DNA from: Porticoccus sp041395745
Lineage (GTDB): Bacteria; Pseudomonadota; Gammaproteobacteria; Pseudomonadales; Porticoccaceae
Assembly (NCBI GenBank): GCA_041395745.1
Contig: JAWKZV010000001.1
Span: 372,001 to 436,000, forward strand
Reading direction: 5' to 3'
Length of the DNA stretch: 64,000 nt
Below are positions 50,415 through 58,993 of this stretch, piece after piece. A program made the position numbers and the translations under genes. The notes beneath the pieces were generated by a model. That model saw nothing but the letters and a program-made list of their open reading frames with translations. It was not told where the DNA came from and ran no database searches. Each line of letters begins with the position of its first letter. Position 1 is the first letter of the stretch.

Positions 50415-50927
50415 TTATTGCATCGGCGCTGTCTGGTTGAGGTACTGGATGGCCGGTTGATAACCAGCCTGGGCGGAGCGTTGGAACCACTCATTGCCCT
50501 TCTTTTCGTCCTTCTCAACTCCCATGCCGTTGTAGTACAGGCCGCCCAACGCATACATTGCGGCGGGGTGGCCGGCACTGGCAGCTTTCTCATACCACTC
50601 CACCGCCTTGTTGTAATCCTTAACCCCGGCTTCGCCGCTCTGGTAGCACCAGCCCACTTCGAACATACCCCCAACATTGCCTTGTTCGGCGGCTTTCATG
50701 TAATAGTCGAATGCGGTCTGAAGATTTTTCTCTGTACCCCAGCCTTCCCGGTAGAGAATGGCTACTGCAAATTGGGCGTCGGCATTGCCGCTGTCTGCCA
50801 GTTCGGAAAGAATGGCATAACCCTTGTCCACATCGCCGCTACGGACAGCCTGATAACCTTCCTCAAGGGTGCCGGCCAGCGCGGGGATGGATAGCAAAAT
50901 GGCGGCAAGGGCGCTTAAATATTTCAC
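50415..50927 (-). CDS. Exported Sel1-repeat protein
   Basis: 170 residues with a signal peptide (LSALAAILLSIPALAG). At least three Sel1/TPR-like repeats (AQFAVAILYREGWGTEKNL, EVGWCYQSGEAGVKDYNKA, YALGGLYYNGMGVEKDEKKG). Probably periplasmic, in protein-protein contacts. It faces the end of the broken GGDEF-EAL gene. Confidence 0.88.
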   Translation of the reverse strand: MKYLSALAAILLSIPALAGTLEEGYQAVRSGDVDKGYAILSELADSGNADAQFAVAILYREGWGTEKNLQTAFDYYMKAAEQGNVGGMFEVGWCYQSGEAGVKDYNKAVEWYEKAASAGHPAAMYALGGLYYNGMGVEKDEKKGNEWFQRSAQAGYQPAIQYLNQTAPMQ

Positions 50928-51131
50928 GGAAATTCCTCTTGTTGGGTTACTGCGGCTCCGCCACTTCAGTGGTCAGACGCACTGTCGACGGGGAGCGCAT
51001 CATACTACGATTTTTGGCTCTAGCGTTTGATCCACCGGGTTTGGTGGAGTTCAATTTCTATGATGGGATAGTGGATATTCCCGGACCAGGCAGAACAACC
51101 TATGGCAGGTGGGGTACGGCAGGCAGGACAT

Positions 51132-51695
51132 ATGAAGAAACTTGATGTGCTCGAACGTTATTCGCGGGATGCCGTTGGTCGCACCCTGATTGATGTGGCG
51201 GCTGAGCGGGCGGAGGATCTTTACAGTAACTTTGACCGTTCTGCACCCTATGTCCGCCGCGATCTGGATCCGGATCTGGTGGAGTACCTGACGGAGTGTG
51301 CGCGGGAGCTGGGCCAGGAGCCGTTTGCCATCCGCTTCACTCTGGCGCTACCCCCCGATGAGGAGCGGCGCGGTCGAATTCGCCGCAGCGTCAATAGTTT
51401 CTTTCTCTACCTGGTGGATGTTGAGCGTCGCAACATTCGCCAGATGATGTTCCGCTCTCTGGTATTCCTGCTGATCGGACTGGCCATTCTGTTCTGCGCT
51501 CTGTCGCTCAACCAGTGGCTGGGGGAGGAGCGCTCGGTGATAGCCAATGTGTTTGCCGAGGGATTGATCGTGGCTGCCTGGGTGTCCTTGTGGGAGGCGC
51601 TGGCGACCTTCCTGATCGAGTGGTTTCCACATCGAAAGAATGTCGCCCTTTACCGCCACCTGGCAGCCGCCGAGTTGTTATTCAGGGCCGGTTAG
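51132..51695 (+). CDS. Two-TM membrane protein of unknown function
   Basis: 187 residues from the ATG at 51132 with AGGA upstream; an ATG at 51102 is weaker. A charged N-terminal 100 residues with predicted helices precede two TM helices (MFRSLVFLLIGLAILFCAL and a second near GLIVAAWVSLWEAL). No family recognised. The last base pairs overlap the convergent 87-residue gene by 4 bp. Confidence 0.72.
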   Translation: MKKLDVLERYSRDAVGRTLIDVAAERAEDLYSNFDRSAPYVRRDLDPDLVEYLTECARELGQEPFAIRFTLALPPDEERRGRIRRSVNSFFLYLVDVERRNIRQMMFRSLVFLLIGLAILFCALSLNQWLGEERSVIANVFAEGLIVAAWVSLWEALATFLIEWFPHRKNVALYRHLAAAELLFRAG

Positions 51696-51955
51696 GGCTG
51701 CAACAGCTTGTGGTCCGGGGGCAGTTGTCTTGAGATCCACAGCGCCAGTTTGTGCTTCATGTGGGGTCCGTCAATCTGCTCATTGGGAAGGGGCGTGATC
51801 AGCTTGTCATGAACCAGCAGACGGTAGACGAACTCCACTTTCTCACTGGCTGAATCGGTTGCTTCGAACTTCGCGGCACCGCGTTTCTCGGCATAGATCA
51901 TGCCCACCCGCAGGGCTTCCTTCAGCAGTTCCGCTTCGTGCTTCAGTTTGGACAT
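51692..51955 (-). CDS. DUF5062-like small protein
   Basis: 87 residues (KHEAELLKEALRVGMIYAEK, then GPHMKHKLALWISRQLP). Resembles the DUF5062 family of marine gammaproteobacteria; soluble, helical, function unknown. It is 24 bp downstream of cysE on the same strand and may be co-transcribed. Confidence 0.72.
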   Translation of the reverse strand: MSKLKHEAELLKEALRVGMIYAEKRGAAKFEATDSASEKVEFVYRLLVHDKLITPLPNEQIDGPHMKHKLALWISRQLPPDHKLLQP

Positions 51956-51979
51956 ACGCTTGTCCTCTTATTGTTATGG

Positions 51980-52765
51980 TCAGTCGCAGCAGCCCGAGAG
52001 GCCCTGGTCCATCAACTCTGCCGGCGCTTCAACATCTATGGTGCCCACCACGGTGGCTGGCACCCCAGCCACGACCGAGTGGGGCGGAATATCCTGTAGC
52101 ACCACACTGGCGGCGGTTATCTTCGAGCCTGCGCCAATCTCGATATTGCCGAGAATCTTGGCTCCCGGGCCAATCAGCACCCCGCGCCGCACTTTCGGGT
52201 GGCGGTCGCCACACTCCTTGCCGGTGCCGCCGAGGGTGACCGACTGGAGAATGGATACACAATCTTCCACTACCGCAGTTTCCCCGATAACGATACCGGT
52301 GGCATGGTCGAACATGATTCCACGGCCAATCTGGGCAGCCGGGTGGATATCGACTCCGAAGTTGACCGAGATACGATTCTGTAACACCAGCGCCAGGGGT
52401 CTGCGGTTCCGCTGCCACAGCCAGTTGGCAGCACGCCAGGCTTGTAGGGCGTGAAATCCCTTGTAGTAGAGGAAAGTGGAGAACAGATTCTGACAGGCGG
52501 AATCGCGGTTGTAGATGGCGAGAATGTCGCAGTTGACCTTGTCTTCCATTTCCGAATCGCCATTGAAGGCTTCTTCAAAAACCTCATGCAGGGTCAGTGC
52601 AGAGGTGGCATCGCAGCCGAGTTTCTCCGCCAGGAGAAAACTCAGCGCCGCCAGGATGGAATCGTGTTTGAGTACAGTTACCTGCAGGAAACTGGCCAAT
52701 ACCGGTTCTTCTGCGGCAACCTGGGCCGCTTCCTGTTGAATCTGTTGCCAAAGGGATGATGTCAT
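51980..52765 (-). CDS. cysE: Serine O-acetyltransferase
   Basis: 261 residues. N-terminal helical domain, then the left-handed beta-helix with catalytic residues in GVDIHPAAQIGRGIMFDHATG (split here at IGRG) and GETAVVEDCVSILQSVTLGG. The C-terminal GNIEIGAGSKITAASVVLQD and the tail (ending in CCD) are longer than in minimal forms. Makes O-acetylserine for cysteine synthesis. Stand-alone, without iscR. Confidence 0.92.
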   Translation of the reverse strand: MTSSLWQQIQQEAAQVAAEEPVLASFLQVTVLKHDSILAALSFLLAEKLGCDATSALTLHEVFEEAFNGDSEMEDKVNCDILAIYNRDSACQNLFSTFLYYKGFHALQAWRAANWLWQRNRRPLALVLQNRISVNFGVDIHPAAQIGRGIMFDHATGIVIGETAVVEDCVSILQSVTLGGTGKECGDRHPKVRRGVLIGPGAKILGNIEIGAGSKITAASVVLQDIPPHSVVAGVPATVVGTIDVEAPAELMDQGLSGCCD

Positions 52766-52815
52766 CGAGTCAACCGGTGGTCGTGATCAATACAGGCATT
52801 ATCGGGGGGTAGGGG

Positions 52816-53565
52816 TTATTTTTCCAGCGGCGTTCGGACCAGACACCAGACCTCCACAGCAGAGGCTCCTGCACCGTTCAGTAATTTCGCCAGGGACTGG
52901 AGGGTGCTACCAGTAGTCATGACGTCGTCCACTAATGCGATGGTTTTTCCCGTCACGACCTTGTTGAGACTGAAAGCCCCTTTCAGGTTAGCCAGGCGCT
53001 GTTTGCGGCTCTGTCCCTGCTGGTGGTCGGTATGTCGCAGCCGGCTGAATAGTCCCTGTTCTACCGGGATGTCCAGCTGTCGTCCCAGATAGCGCGCCAG
53101 CCAGCCGGCCTGGTTGAAACCCCGCTGGAATTGGCGCCGCCAGTGCAGCGGTACCGGTGCGATCAACTGGGGCTGCTCATTCCGCCCGCGCAATTCTCGC
53201 AGCAATATTTCCGCCATCAGCGCTCCACGGCTGAACGCTCCCCGATGCTTGAAGGCGTTGACCAGGCGGTCCACAGGAAATTCATAAAGCAGGGGCACCA
53301 CAGCACACTGGAATGCCGGGGGGCTGGCCTGGCAGCGACCACAGAGGGCGTTATCCAGTGCGACGGTTGGCAGGGGGAGGGCGCAACGCTGACAGGCCGG
53401 TTTGTTGAAGGGTAGATCGGTTTCGCAATCGGCACACAAGTCCAGTTTCCGACCACTGGGACGATTGCACAGCAGGCAGTGGCCGGGAAACAGCCGATAG
53501 CCCAGGTTGTTCAAATGTCGGCGCCATTCCTTGGCGAATACCTCCAGCGGTTTGCTGTGTTTCAT
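52816..53565 (-). CDS. comF: ComF-family phosphoribosyltransferase-like protein
   Basis: 249 residues. The N-terminus has a zinc-finger set (CLLCNRPSGRKLDLCADC, then CQRCALPLP and CGRCQASP), followed by APVPLHWRRQFQRGFNQAGWLA and the PRPP-like loop TIALVDDVMTTGSTLQSL. This is the ComF/GntX architecture, linked in some bacteria to DNA uptake and transformation; role here not tested. It sits in front of the biotin operon in opposite direction, and the BirA operator lies between them. Confidence 0.88.
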   Translation of the reverse strand: MKHSKPLEVFAKEWRRHLNNLGYRLFPGHCLLCNRPSGRKLDLCADCETDLPFNKPACQRCALPLPTVALDNALCGRCQASPPAFQCAVVPLLYEFPVDRLVNAFKHRGAFSRGALMAEILLRELRGRNEQPQLIAPVPLHWRRQFQRGFNQAGWLARYLGRQLDIPVEQGLFSRLRHTDHQQGQSRKQRLANLKGAFSLNKVVTGKTIALVDDVMTTGSTLQSLAKLLNGAGASAVEVWCLVRTPLEK

Positions 53566-53567
53566 CG

Positions 53568-53600
53568 TTGTTAACCTGAAAGTCCTTTTTTGGTTGACAG
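53568..53600. promoter_or_regulatory. BirA (biotin repressor) operator
   Basis: TTGTTAACC (53568-53576), 15 nt, then GGTTGACAG (53592-53600). This matches the TTGTAAACC-N14/16-GGTTTACAA operator well at both arms. It precedes bioB by 57 bp and would repress bioB when biotin is plentiful. Confidence 0.75.
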
Positions 53601-53656
53601 CGTTTTTGGCTTACCTATCATAGCAGGCTGAAATCCCTTTCCGTGAGATCCCTGCA

Positions 53657-54715
53657 ATGTCCGCCAGCCACGCTACCGAAATCCGCCATGACTGGACCCG
53701 TGACGAGGTCCTGGCCCTGTTCAAGCAGCCCTTCAACGATCTGCTGTTCCAGGCCCAGGTGGTGCACCGCCAACACTTCAATCCCAACGAAGTGCAGCTC
53801 AGCACCCTGTTGTCCATCAAGACCGGCGCCTGCCCGGAGGACTGCAAGTACTGCCCCCAGAGCGCCCGTTACGACACCGGCCTGGAGAAGGAAAAGCTGC
53901 TGGCAGTGGAAAAGGTGATTGAAGAAGCCAGGGCGGCCAAGGCCAGCGGTGCCACCCGCTTCTGTATGGGTGCCGCCTGGCGCTCTCCCAAGGACAAGGA
54001 CATGCCGCTGGTGGCGGACATGGTGCGCCAGGTGAAAGCGCTGGGTATGGAAACCTGCATGACCCTGGGAATGCTGGAAGAAGATCAGGCCCAGATGCTG
54101 GCGGATGCAGGGCTCGATTACTACAACCACAACCTGGATACCTCGCCTGAGTACTACGGCGAGATCATCACTACCCGCACTTACCAGGATCGTCTCGATA
54201 CATTGTCCAACGTGCGCCGTGCGGGAATGAAAGTCTGCGCAGGAGGCATTGTCGGCATGGGTGAGGGAGAGAAAGACCGCGCCGGTTTGTTGATGCAGCT
54301 GGCTAATCTGCCCCAGCACCCGGAGTCTGTGCCGATCAATATGCTGGTTAAAGTGGCGGGCACGCCCCTGGACCAGCAGGAAGAGCTGGACCCGTTCGAG
54401 TTCATCCGCACCATCGCGGTAGCGCGCATCCTGATGCCGGAGTCCCACGTGCGGCTGTCCGCCGGACGTGAGGAGATGAACGACCAGATGCAGGCACTGG
54501 CCTTTATGGCGGGAGCCAATTCCATTTTCTATTGCGAGAAGTTGCTCACCACGCCGAACCCCAAAGCCAACAGGGACATGGAGCTGTTGGAGCGCCTCGG
54601 CATCAAACCCGAGACCTACCACGTCCACCGGGACAGTGAGGAAGAAGAGCAGGCTCTGCGCCGGGCGGTGGCGGAAGCGGAAAACGACAAGCTGTTCTAC
54701 AACGCAGCCAATTGA
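53657..54715 (+). CDS. bioB: Biotin synthase
   Basis: 352-residue radical SAM enzyme. The 4Fe-4S motif is C-x3-C-x2-C (GACPEDCKYCPQ), the 2Fe-2S cysteines lie further on, and YYNHNLDTSPEYYG and the conserved Arg strand are present. Inserts sulfur into dethiobiotin. First gene of the biotin operon with bioF 53 bp later. BirA-type operator upstream. A GC-rich hairpin (54737-54757) lies between bioB and bioF. Confidence 0.95.
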   Translation: MSASHATEIRHDWTRDEVLALFKQPFNDLLFQAQVVHRQHFNPNEVQLSTLLSIKTGACPEDCKYCPQSARYDTGLEKEKLLAVEKVIEEARAAKASGATRFCMGAAWRSPKDKDMPLVADMVRQVKALGMETCMTLGMLEEDQAQMLADAGLDYYNHNLDTSPEYYGEIITTRTYQDRLDTLSNVRRAGMKVCAGGIVGMGEGEKDRAGLLMQLANLPQHPESVPINMLVKVAGTPLDQQEELDPFEFIRTIAVARILMPESHVRLSAGREEMNDQMQALAFMAGANSIFYCEKLLTTPNPKANRDMELLERLGIKPETYHVHRDSEEEEQALRRAVAEAENDKLFYNAAN

Positions 54716-54736
54716 GCCGCCAACTGACAATTTGAT

Positions 54737-54757
54737 GGCGGTCCCCGCGGGGCCGCC
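54737..54757 (+). other. Intercistronic hairpin between bioB and bioF
   Basis: GGCGGTCCCC pairs with GGGGCCGCC around a tiny loop. No T-tract; it could protect the bioB message end or modulate bioF translation, since bioF starts 12 bp later. Confidence 0.45.
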
Positions 54758-54768
54758 GGGAGTACCGA

Positions 54769-55956
54769 ATGTCCCAATCCATGGACCAGCAGCTGCAGAA
54801 GCGGCTGGCGCAACGCCAGGCGGATAACCTCTACCGCCAGCGCCATCTGTTGCAGTCCGCCCAGAACAGTATTGTGCAGGTGGACGGCAAAACCTGTGTG
54901 GCCTTTTGCAGCAATGATTACCTGGGACTCGCCAGCCATCCGGCAGTGATCGACAGTCTTCGTCGCGGTGCCGATACCTACGGTGTTGGCAGCGGCGCCT
55001 CCCACCTGATTTACGGCCACTCCCAGGAACACCACGCCCTGGAAGAAGAGCTGGCGGCTTTTACCGGGCGTCCGCGGGCGCTATTGTTTTCCACCGGTTA
55101 TATGGCCAATTTGGGCACCATCCGCGCCCTGGCGGACAGTGGCGATCATGTCTTTGAGGATCGCCTCAATCACGCCTCCCTGCTGGATGGCGGATTGGCC
55201 AGCAATGCCCGCTGCCAGCGCTATCACCACAGCGATGCCGCCGATCTCGAACGACGTCTGGCCAAGGCTGACAGCGGTTGCAAACTAGTGGTTACCGACG
55301 GCGTGTTCAGTATGGACGGCGATCTGGCGCCATTGCCGGAACTGGTGGATGTCTGTCGCCGTCACGATGGCTGGTTGATGGTGGACGATGCCCACGGTTT
55401 CGGGGTGCTGGGAGAGCAGGGCGGCGGTCTCGCCGAACAATACAATCTGGGTGTCGAAGAACTGCCGATTCTGATGGGTACCCTGGGCAAGGGCTTTGGC
55501 ACCTTCGGCGCCTTTGTGGCCGGCTCCGATGCGCTGATCGAAACCCTGATCCAGTACGCTCGCACCTATATCTATACCACTGCACTGCCGCCGGCGGTGG
55601 CAGCGGCCACCCGCATCAGTCTGAAAATCCTGCGCCGGGAGAGCTGGCGACGGGAGAAGCTAAAGGAGTTGATTGCTCGCTTCCGGAATGGCATCAGTGA
55701 GCTGGGCCTGGAGCTGATGGATTCTCCTACCCCGATCCAGCCGGTACTGTTGAAGGACGATGCCCTTTGCCTTCAGGTTGGCGAGCGGTTGCGGGAAAAA
55801 GGTTTTCTGGTGGGGGCCATTCGCCCACCGACAGTGCCGGTGGGTGGTGCCCGTCTGCGGGTCACACTCTGTGCCGAACACAGTGAAGAGCAGGTGGATG
55901 CCCTGGTGGATGCCATCGACAGCACGCTCACCGAGTTGCGGAGGGAGAGCCGTTGA
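54769..55956 (+). CDS. bioF: 8-amino-7-oxononanoate synthase
   Basis: 395-residue PLP enzyme that joins pimeloyl thioester and alanine. Seen: FCSNDYLGLASHP, GVGSGASHLIYGHSQEH, TDGVFSMDGDLAPL, VDDAHGFGVLG and the Lys loop GTLGKGFGTFGAFV. GGGAG precedes the ATG. The last base of its stop is shared with the next ATG (TGATG), so bioHC is translationally coupled. Confidence 0.95.
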   Translation: MSQSMDQQLQKRLAQRQADNLYRQRHLLQSAQNSIVQVDGKTCVAFCSNDYLGLASHPAVIDSLRRGADTYGVGSGASHLIYGHSQEHHALEEELAAFTGRPRALLFSTGYMANLGTIRALADSGDHVFEDRLNHASLLDGGLASNARCQRYHHSDAADLERRLAKADSGCKLVVTDGVFSMDGDLAPLPELVDVCRRHDGWLMVDDAHGFGVLGEQGGGLAEQYNLGVEELPILMGTLGKGFGTFGAFVAGSDALIETLIQYARTYIYTTALPPAVAAATRISLKILRRESWRREKLKELIARFRNGISELGLELMDSPTPIQPVLLKDDALCLQVGERLREKGFLVGAIRPPTVPVGGARLRVTLCAEHSEEQVDALVDAIDSTLTELRRESR

Positions 55957-57557
55957 TGGCTGCCAGTCTGCCTAACCTTCAGCCAGATGTGCTGACGGTT
56001 TACAGCTATCCCTGCCAGGGGACACCGGTACAGCAGGAACCGCTGGTACTACTGCACGGTTGGGGTTGCGACAGCCGCATCTGGCAGACACTGCTACCGT
56101 TGCTGACAGCGCACGTCGATGTGCAACTGGTGGACCTGCCGGGATTCGGCGACAGCGGTCCTCTGGTGAACGACGGCCTTGATGATTACCTGGAAGCGTT
56201 GGCAACGGTGTTGCCGGAGCGCTGTTCTCTGCTCGGCTGGTCCCTGGGCGGTATGCTGGCCACGGCATTCGCTTCACGCTATCCACAGCGAGTCAGCCAT
56301 CTGCTGACCATTGCCAGCAACCCGGCTTTTGTACAGCGCCCGGGTTGGGTCAGTGCCATGCCCATGGAGACCTTTGGCGATTTTTGTGAGCTGTTCCGCC
56401 AGCAGCCGGAATTGTGTCTGAAACGTTTTCAGGGCTTGCAGGGGCGAGGCGATGTCCAGGAACGGGAACTGGTCAAACAGTTGCGCGGGGTGTGTGGACA
56501 GCCATCCACGGCGCAGATGACAAGCTGGCGCCGTGGTCTTGAATTACTGCAAGAGCTGGATAACCGCCAGGGGCTGGCGTCGTTTTCTGTCCCTTCGCTA
56601 CACATTTTCGGCGCGGTAGACCAGCTGGTGCCAGTTGATGCCGCGAGCAACCTGCAAACCTTGAATCCCGCCCTGGAAGTGGTGGTGCTGGAGCAAACCG
56701 CCCATGTCCCCCAGTTGACCTGCCCGCAGCTAATCGCCGACAAGATGATGGAATTTTTGCAGCGGGACCGCTATCACCTGGACAAGCAACGGGTGGCGGA
56801 TTCTTTCAGCCGCGCGGCTACCAGCTACGACTCAGTGGCGAGATTGCAGCGGCAGGTGGGGCAAAACCTGCTGGAACAACTTGGCGTTGGGCAGCCCCCA
56901 CAAGTTGTGTTGGACCTCGGATGTGGTACCGGCTATTTCACCGTGCGGCTGGCCCGGCGTTACGATAAAGCCGAGCTGACAGGCATCGATCTGGCCCAGG
57001 GAATGCTGGACTTTGCCCGCGATCAGCACGGCGACTGTGCCGCCTGGCTGTGCGGCGATGCGGAGGCCCTGTCCCTGCCCGACAACAGCGTAGACCTGAT
57101 TTTCTCCAACCTGGCCCTGCAATGGTGTGAGCGGCTGCCGCAGCTGGCGAGGGAACTGGCACGGGTGCTGAAGCCCGGTGGAACACTGGCATTCACCTCC
57201 CTGGGACAGCAGACCTTGAAAGAGCTGCGCCAGTCCTGGGCGGCGGTAGACGATTATGTCCACGTCAATCGTTTTCAGGCCGCGGAGCTGTGGCACGAGG
57301 CGTTTGCTGCTGCCGGATTCCACTTTGGCCGGTTCGAGGTAGAGGCTGAAGTGTTGCAGTACCGGGATCTCCGTCACCTCACTACCGAGTTGAAGGGGTT
57401 GGGTGCACACAACGTCAATCAGGGCCGGAACCGAGGCATGACTGGCCGCGAACAGGTACGCCGGTTGGTGTCCGCGTACGATCAGTTCCGGAACGGTGAT
57501 GGACAATTGCCCGCCACCTGGGAAGTCATTTACGGAGTTGCGACTCTGCATGGGTAA
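55956..57557 (+). CDS. BioH-BioC fusion (pimeloyl-ACP methyl esterase and malonyl-ACP methyltransferase)
   Basis: 533 residues from the ATG at 55956. Residues 1-about 260 are BioH: LLHGWGCDSRIWQ oxyanion region, nucleophile Ser96 in GWSLGGM, later Asp in FGAVDQLVP and His in QTAHVPQ. From about 268 the BioC domain follows (VADSFSRAATSYDSVARLQRQV, SAM motif VLDLGCGTGYFTVRLA, SNLALQWCERLPQL). BioC starts and BioH ends the pimelate part of biotin synthesis, so one chain carries both steps that flank fatty-acid elongation. Fusions are known in some Cellvibrionales-type bacteria. It overlaps bioD by 8 bp. Confidence 0.92.
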   Translation: MAASLPNLQPDVLTVYSYPCQGTPVQQEPLVLLHGWGCDSRIWQTLLPLLTAHVDVQLVDLPGFGDSGPLVNDGLDDYLEALATVLPERCSLLGWSLGGMLATAFASRYPQRVSHLLTIASNPAFVQRPGWVSAMPMETFGDFCELFRQQPELCLKRFQGLQGRGDVQERELVKQLRGVCGQPSTAQMTSWRRGLELLQELDNRQGLASFSVPSLHIFGAVDQLVPVDAASNLQTLNPALEVVVLEQTAHVPQLTCPQLIADKMMEFLQRDRYHLDKQRVADSFSRAATSYDSVARLQRQVGQNLLEQLGVGQPPQVVLDLGCGTGYFTVRLARRYDKAELTGIDLAQGMLDFARDQHGDCAAWLCGDAEALSLPDNSVDLIFSNLALQWCERLPQLARELARVLKPGGTLAFTSLGQQTLKELRQSWAAVDDYVHVNRFQAAELWHEAFAAAGFHFGRFEVEAEVLQYRDLRHLTTELKGLGAHNVNQGRNRGMTGREQVRRLVSAYDQFRNGDGQLPATWEVIYGVATLHG

Positions 57558-58239
57558 AAAATTCTTTGTCACCGGCACTAACACCGGGGTGGGAAAGACC
57601 CTGGTGACCGCCGGGATGTTGGCCGCTGGTCGCGAGAGAGGATTGCGCACAATGGGGCTGAAGCCCGTGGCTGCCGGCTGCGAACAGACGGAGCAGGGAC
57701 TGCGCAACGAGGATGCCCTGGCATTGCTGGAACAGACCAGCCTGCCGCTGGCCTACGAGCAGGTCAATCCGGTGGCTCTGGCGGCGGCAATTGCTCCCCA
57801 TATCGCTGCAGTGCAGGAAAACCGCCGCCTCAGCGCCGATCGTCTGGCGGGGTTTTGCCGCGGCACCATGATGCAGTCGTCAGATCTGCTGCTGGTGGAG
57901 GGCGCCGGTGGCTGGCGGGTGCCATTAAATGAGCGGGAAAGTTTTGCGGATTTGGTTAAAATCCTGCAACTGCCGGTGTTGTTGGTGGTCGGAATGGAAT
58001 TGGGCTGTATCAACCACGCCCTGTTGACCGCCGAGGCGATACAGCGCGATGGTTTGCAGTTGGCCGGTTGGGTGGCCAATCGGGTGGCCCCGGAAATGGC
58101 CTGTTACCGTGAAAACCTGGAAAGTTTGCAACTGCGTTTGCCCTGTTCGCTACTCGGCGAAGTACCTTACTTGCCGCGAGCGAAAGCCGCAGAGGTGGCG
58201 CAGTACCTGAATCTGGATCTGCTGTTAGGCGATCACTAA
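57550..58239 (+). CDS. bioD: Dethiobiotin synthetase
   Basis: 229 residues from the ATG at 57550. P-loop FVTGTNTGVGKTLVTAGML, catalytic Lys in MGLKPVAAGCE, and LLVEGAGGWRVPLNE. Closes the ureido ring of dethiobiotin with CO2 and ATP. Its start overlaps the bioHC stop by 8 bp. Last gene of the operon before a small membrane protein gene. bioA is not in the operon. Confidence 0.95.
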   Translation: MGKKFFVTGTNTGVGKTLVTAGMLAAGRERGLRTMGLKPVAAGCEQTEQGLRNEDALALLEQTSLPLAYEQVNPVALAAAIAPHIAAVQENRRLSADRLAGFCRGTMMQSSDLLLVEGAGGWRVPLNERESFADLVKILQLPVLLVVGMELGCINHALLTAEAIQRDGLQLAGWVANRVAPEMACYRENLESLQLRLPCSLLGEVPYLPRAKAAEVAQYLNLDLLLGDH

Positions 58240-58257
58240 ACGAAGAGAATTGATGTT

Positions 58258-58446
58258 ATGGGAATGAGAAGCGAAGAAGAGTATTCCGAAGAGGATCTGG
58301 AACGTATTCGCCAGGTGGTGAATTCCGGAATTCACTCCGTGGAGCGCAAGCCGTTCCGTTTCAGCCTGCTGTTTTTGTGGTGGATTGTGGTGGCTGCGTT
58401 GGGCGGTGCCGCCTGGCTGTTTGCCCGTTCCGTGGGCGCCGTTTAA
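58258..58446 (+). CDS. Small membrane protein, DUF3094-like
   Basis: 62 residues. A charged N-terminus (EEEYSEEDLERIRQVV) with NSGIHSVERKPFR, then one TM helix (LLFLWWIVVAALGGAAWLFA). Matches my memory of the DUF3094 family. Starts 18 bp after bioD, so it may ride on the biotin transcript; function unknown. Overlaps the end of the convergent EVE gene by 4 bp. Confidence 0.72.
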   Translation: MGMRSEEEYSEEDLERIRQVVNSGIHSVERKPFRFSLLFLWWIVVAALGGAAWLFARSVGAV

Positions 58447-58901
58447 TCCGCCATTGACAGTACTGTCTGCCACTCTGTTTCTGTGAGTGGCACCACCGAC
58501 AGCCGTCCCTGTTTGAACATCTGCATGCCGCTTAGCAGGGGTTGCTGTTTCATTAGTGTTGAGGCGATGACCTTGGGGAACCGCCTCACCAGCTTCACGT
58601 CCACCGCATACCAGCGCGGTTTTTCCTGGGTGGCCTTGGGGTCGTAGTAGTCACTTCCCGGGTCAAACTGGGCGGGATCGGGATAGGCCGCTTTCGTCAC
58701 TTCCATCACCCCGGCGACGCCAGGTTGCGGGCAGCTGGAGTGATAAAACAGCACCTGATCGCCCACCTCAACAGTATCCTTAAGATGATTGCGCGCCTGG
58801 TAATTGCGAATGCCATCCCAGCGGCCTTGCTGTCCGGGTTCTGCGGCCAGATGGTCGATGCCGTAGACATCCGGTTCGGATTTGAAGAGCCAGTGGTTCA
58901 T
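58443..58901 (-). CDS. EVE-domain protein
   Basis: 152 residues. NHWLFKSEPDVYGIDHL at the start, WDGIRNYQARNHLKD and VLFYHSSCPQPGVAGVMEV are EVE hallmarks; EVE domains bind modified bases in nucleic acids. Single-domain form. Stand-alone gene. Confidence 0.9.
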   Translation of the reverse strand: MNHWLFKSEPDVYGIDHLAAEPGQQGRWDGIRNYQARNHLKDTVEVGDQVLFYHSSCPQPGVAGVMEVTKAAYPDPAQFDPGSDYYDPKATQEKPRWYAVDVKLVRRFPKVIASTLMKQQPLLSGMQMFKQGRLSVVPLTETEWQTVLSMAD

Positions 58902-58993
58902 GCGACAGGAAAATGACGGGAATAGGGTTGAAAGGAACGGGCGGTTCCGGTTGCCCGGAACCGCCCTGGCTGCGGCATAAAAACTGAGGTGAA

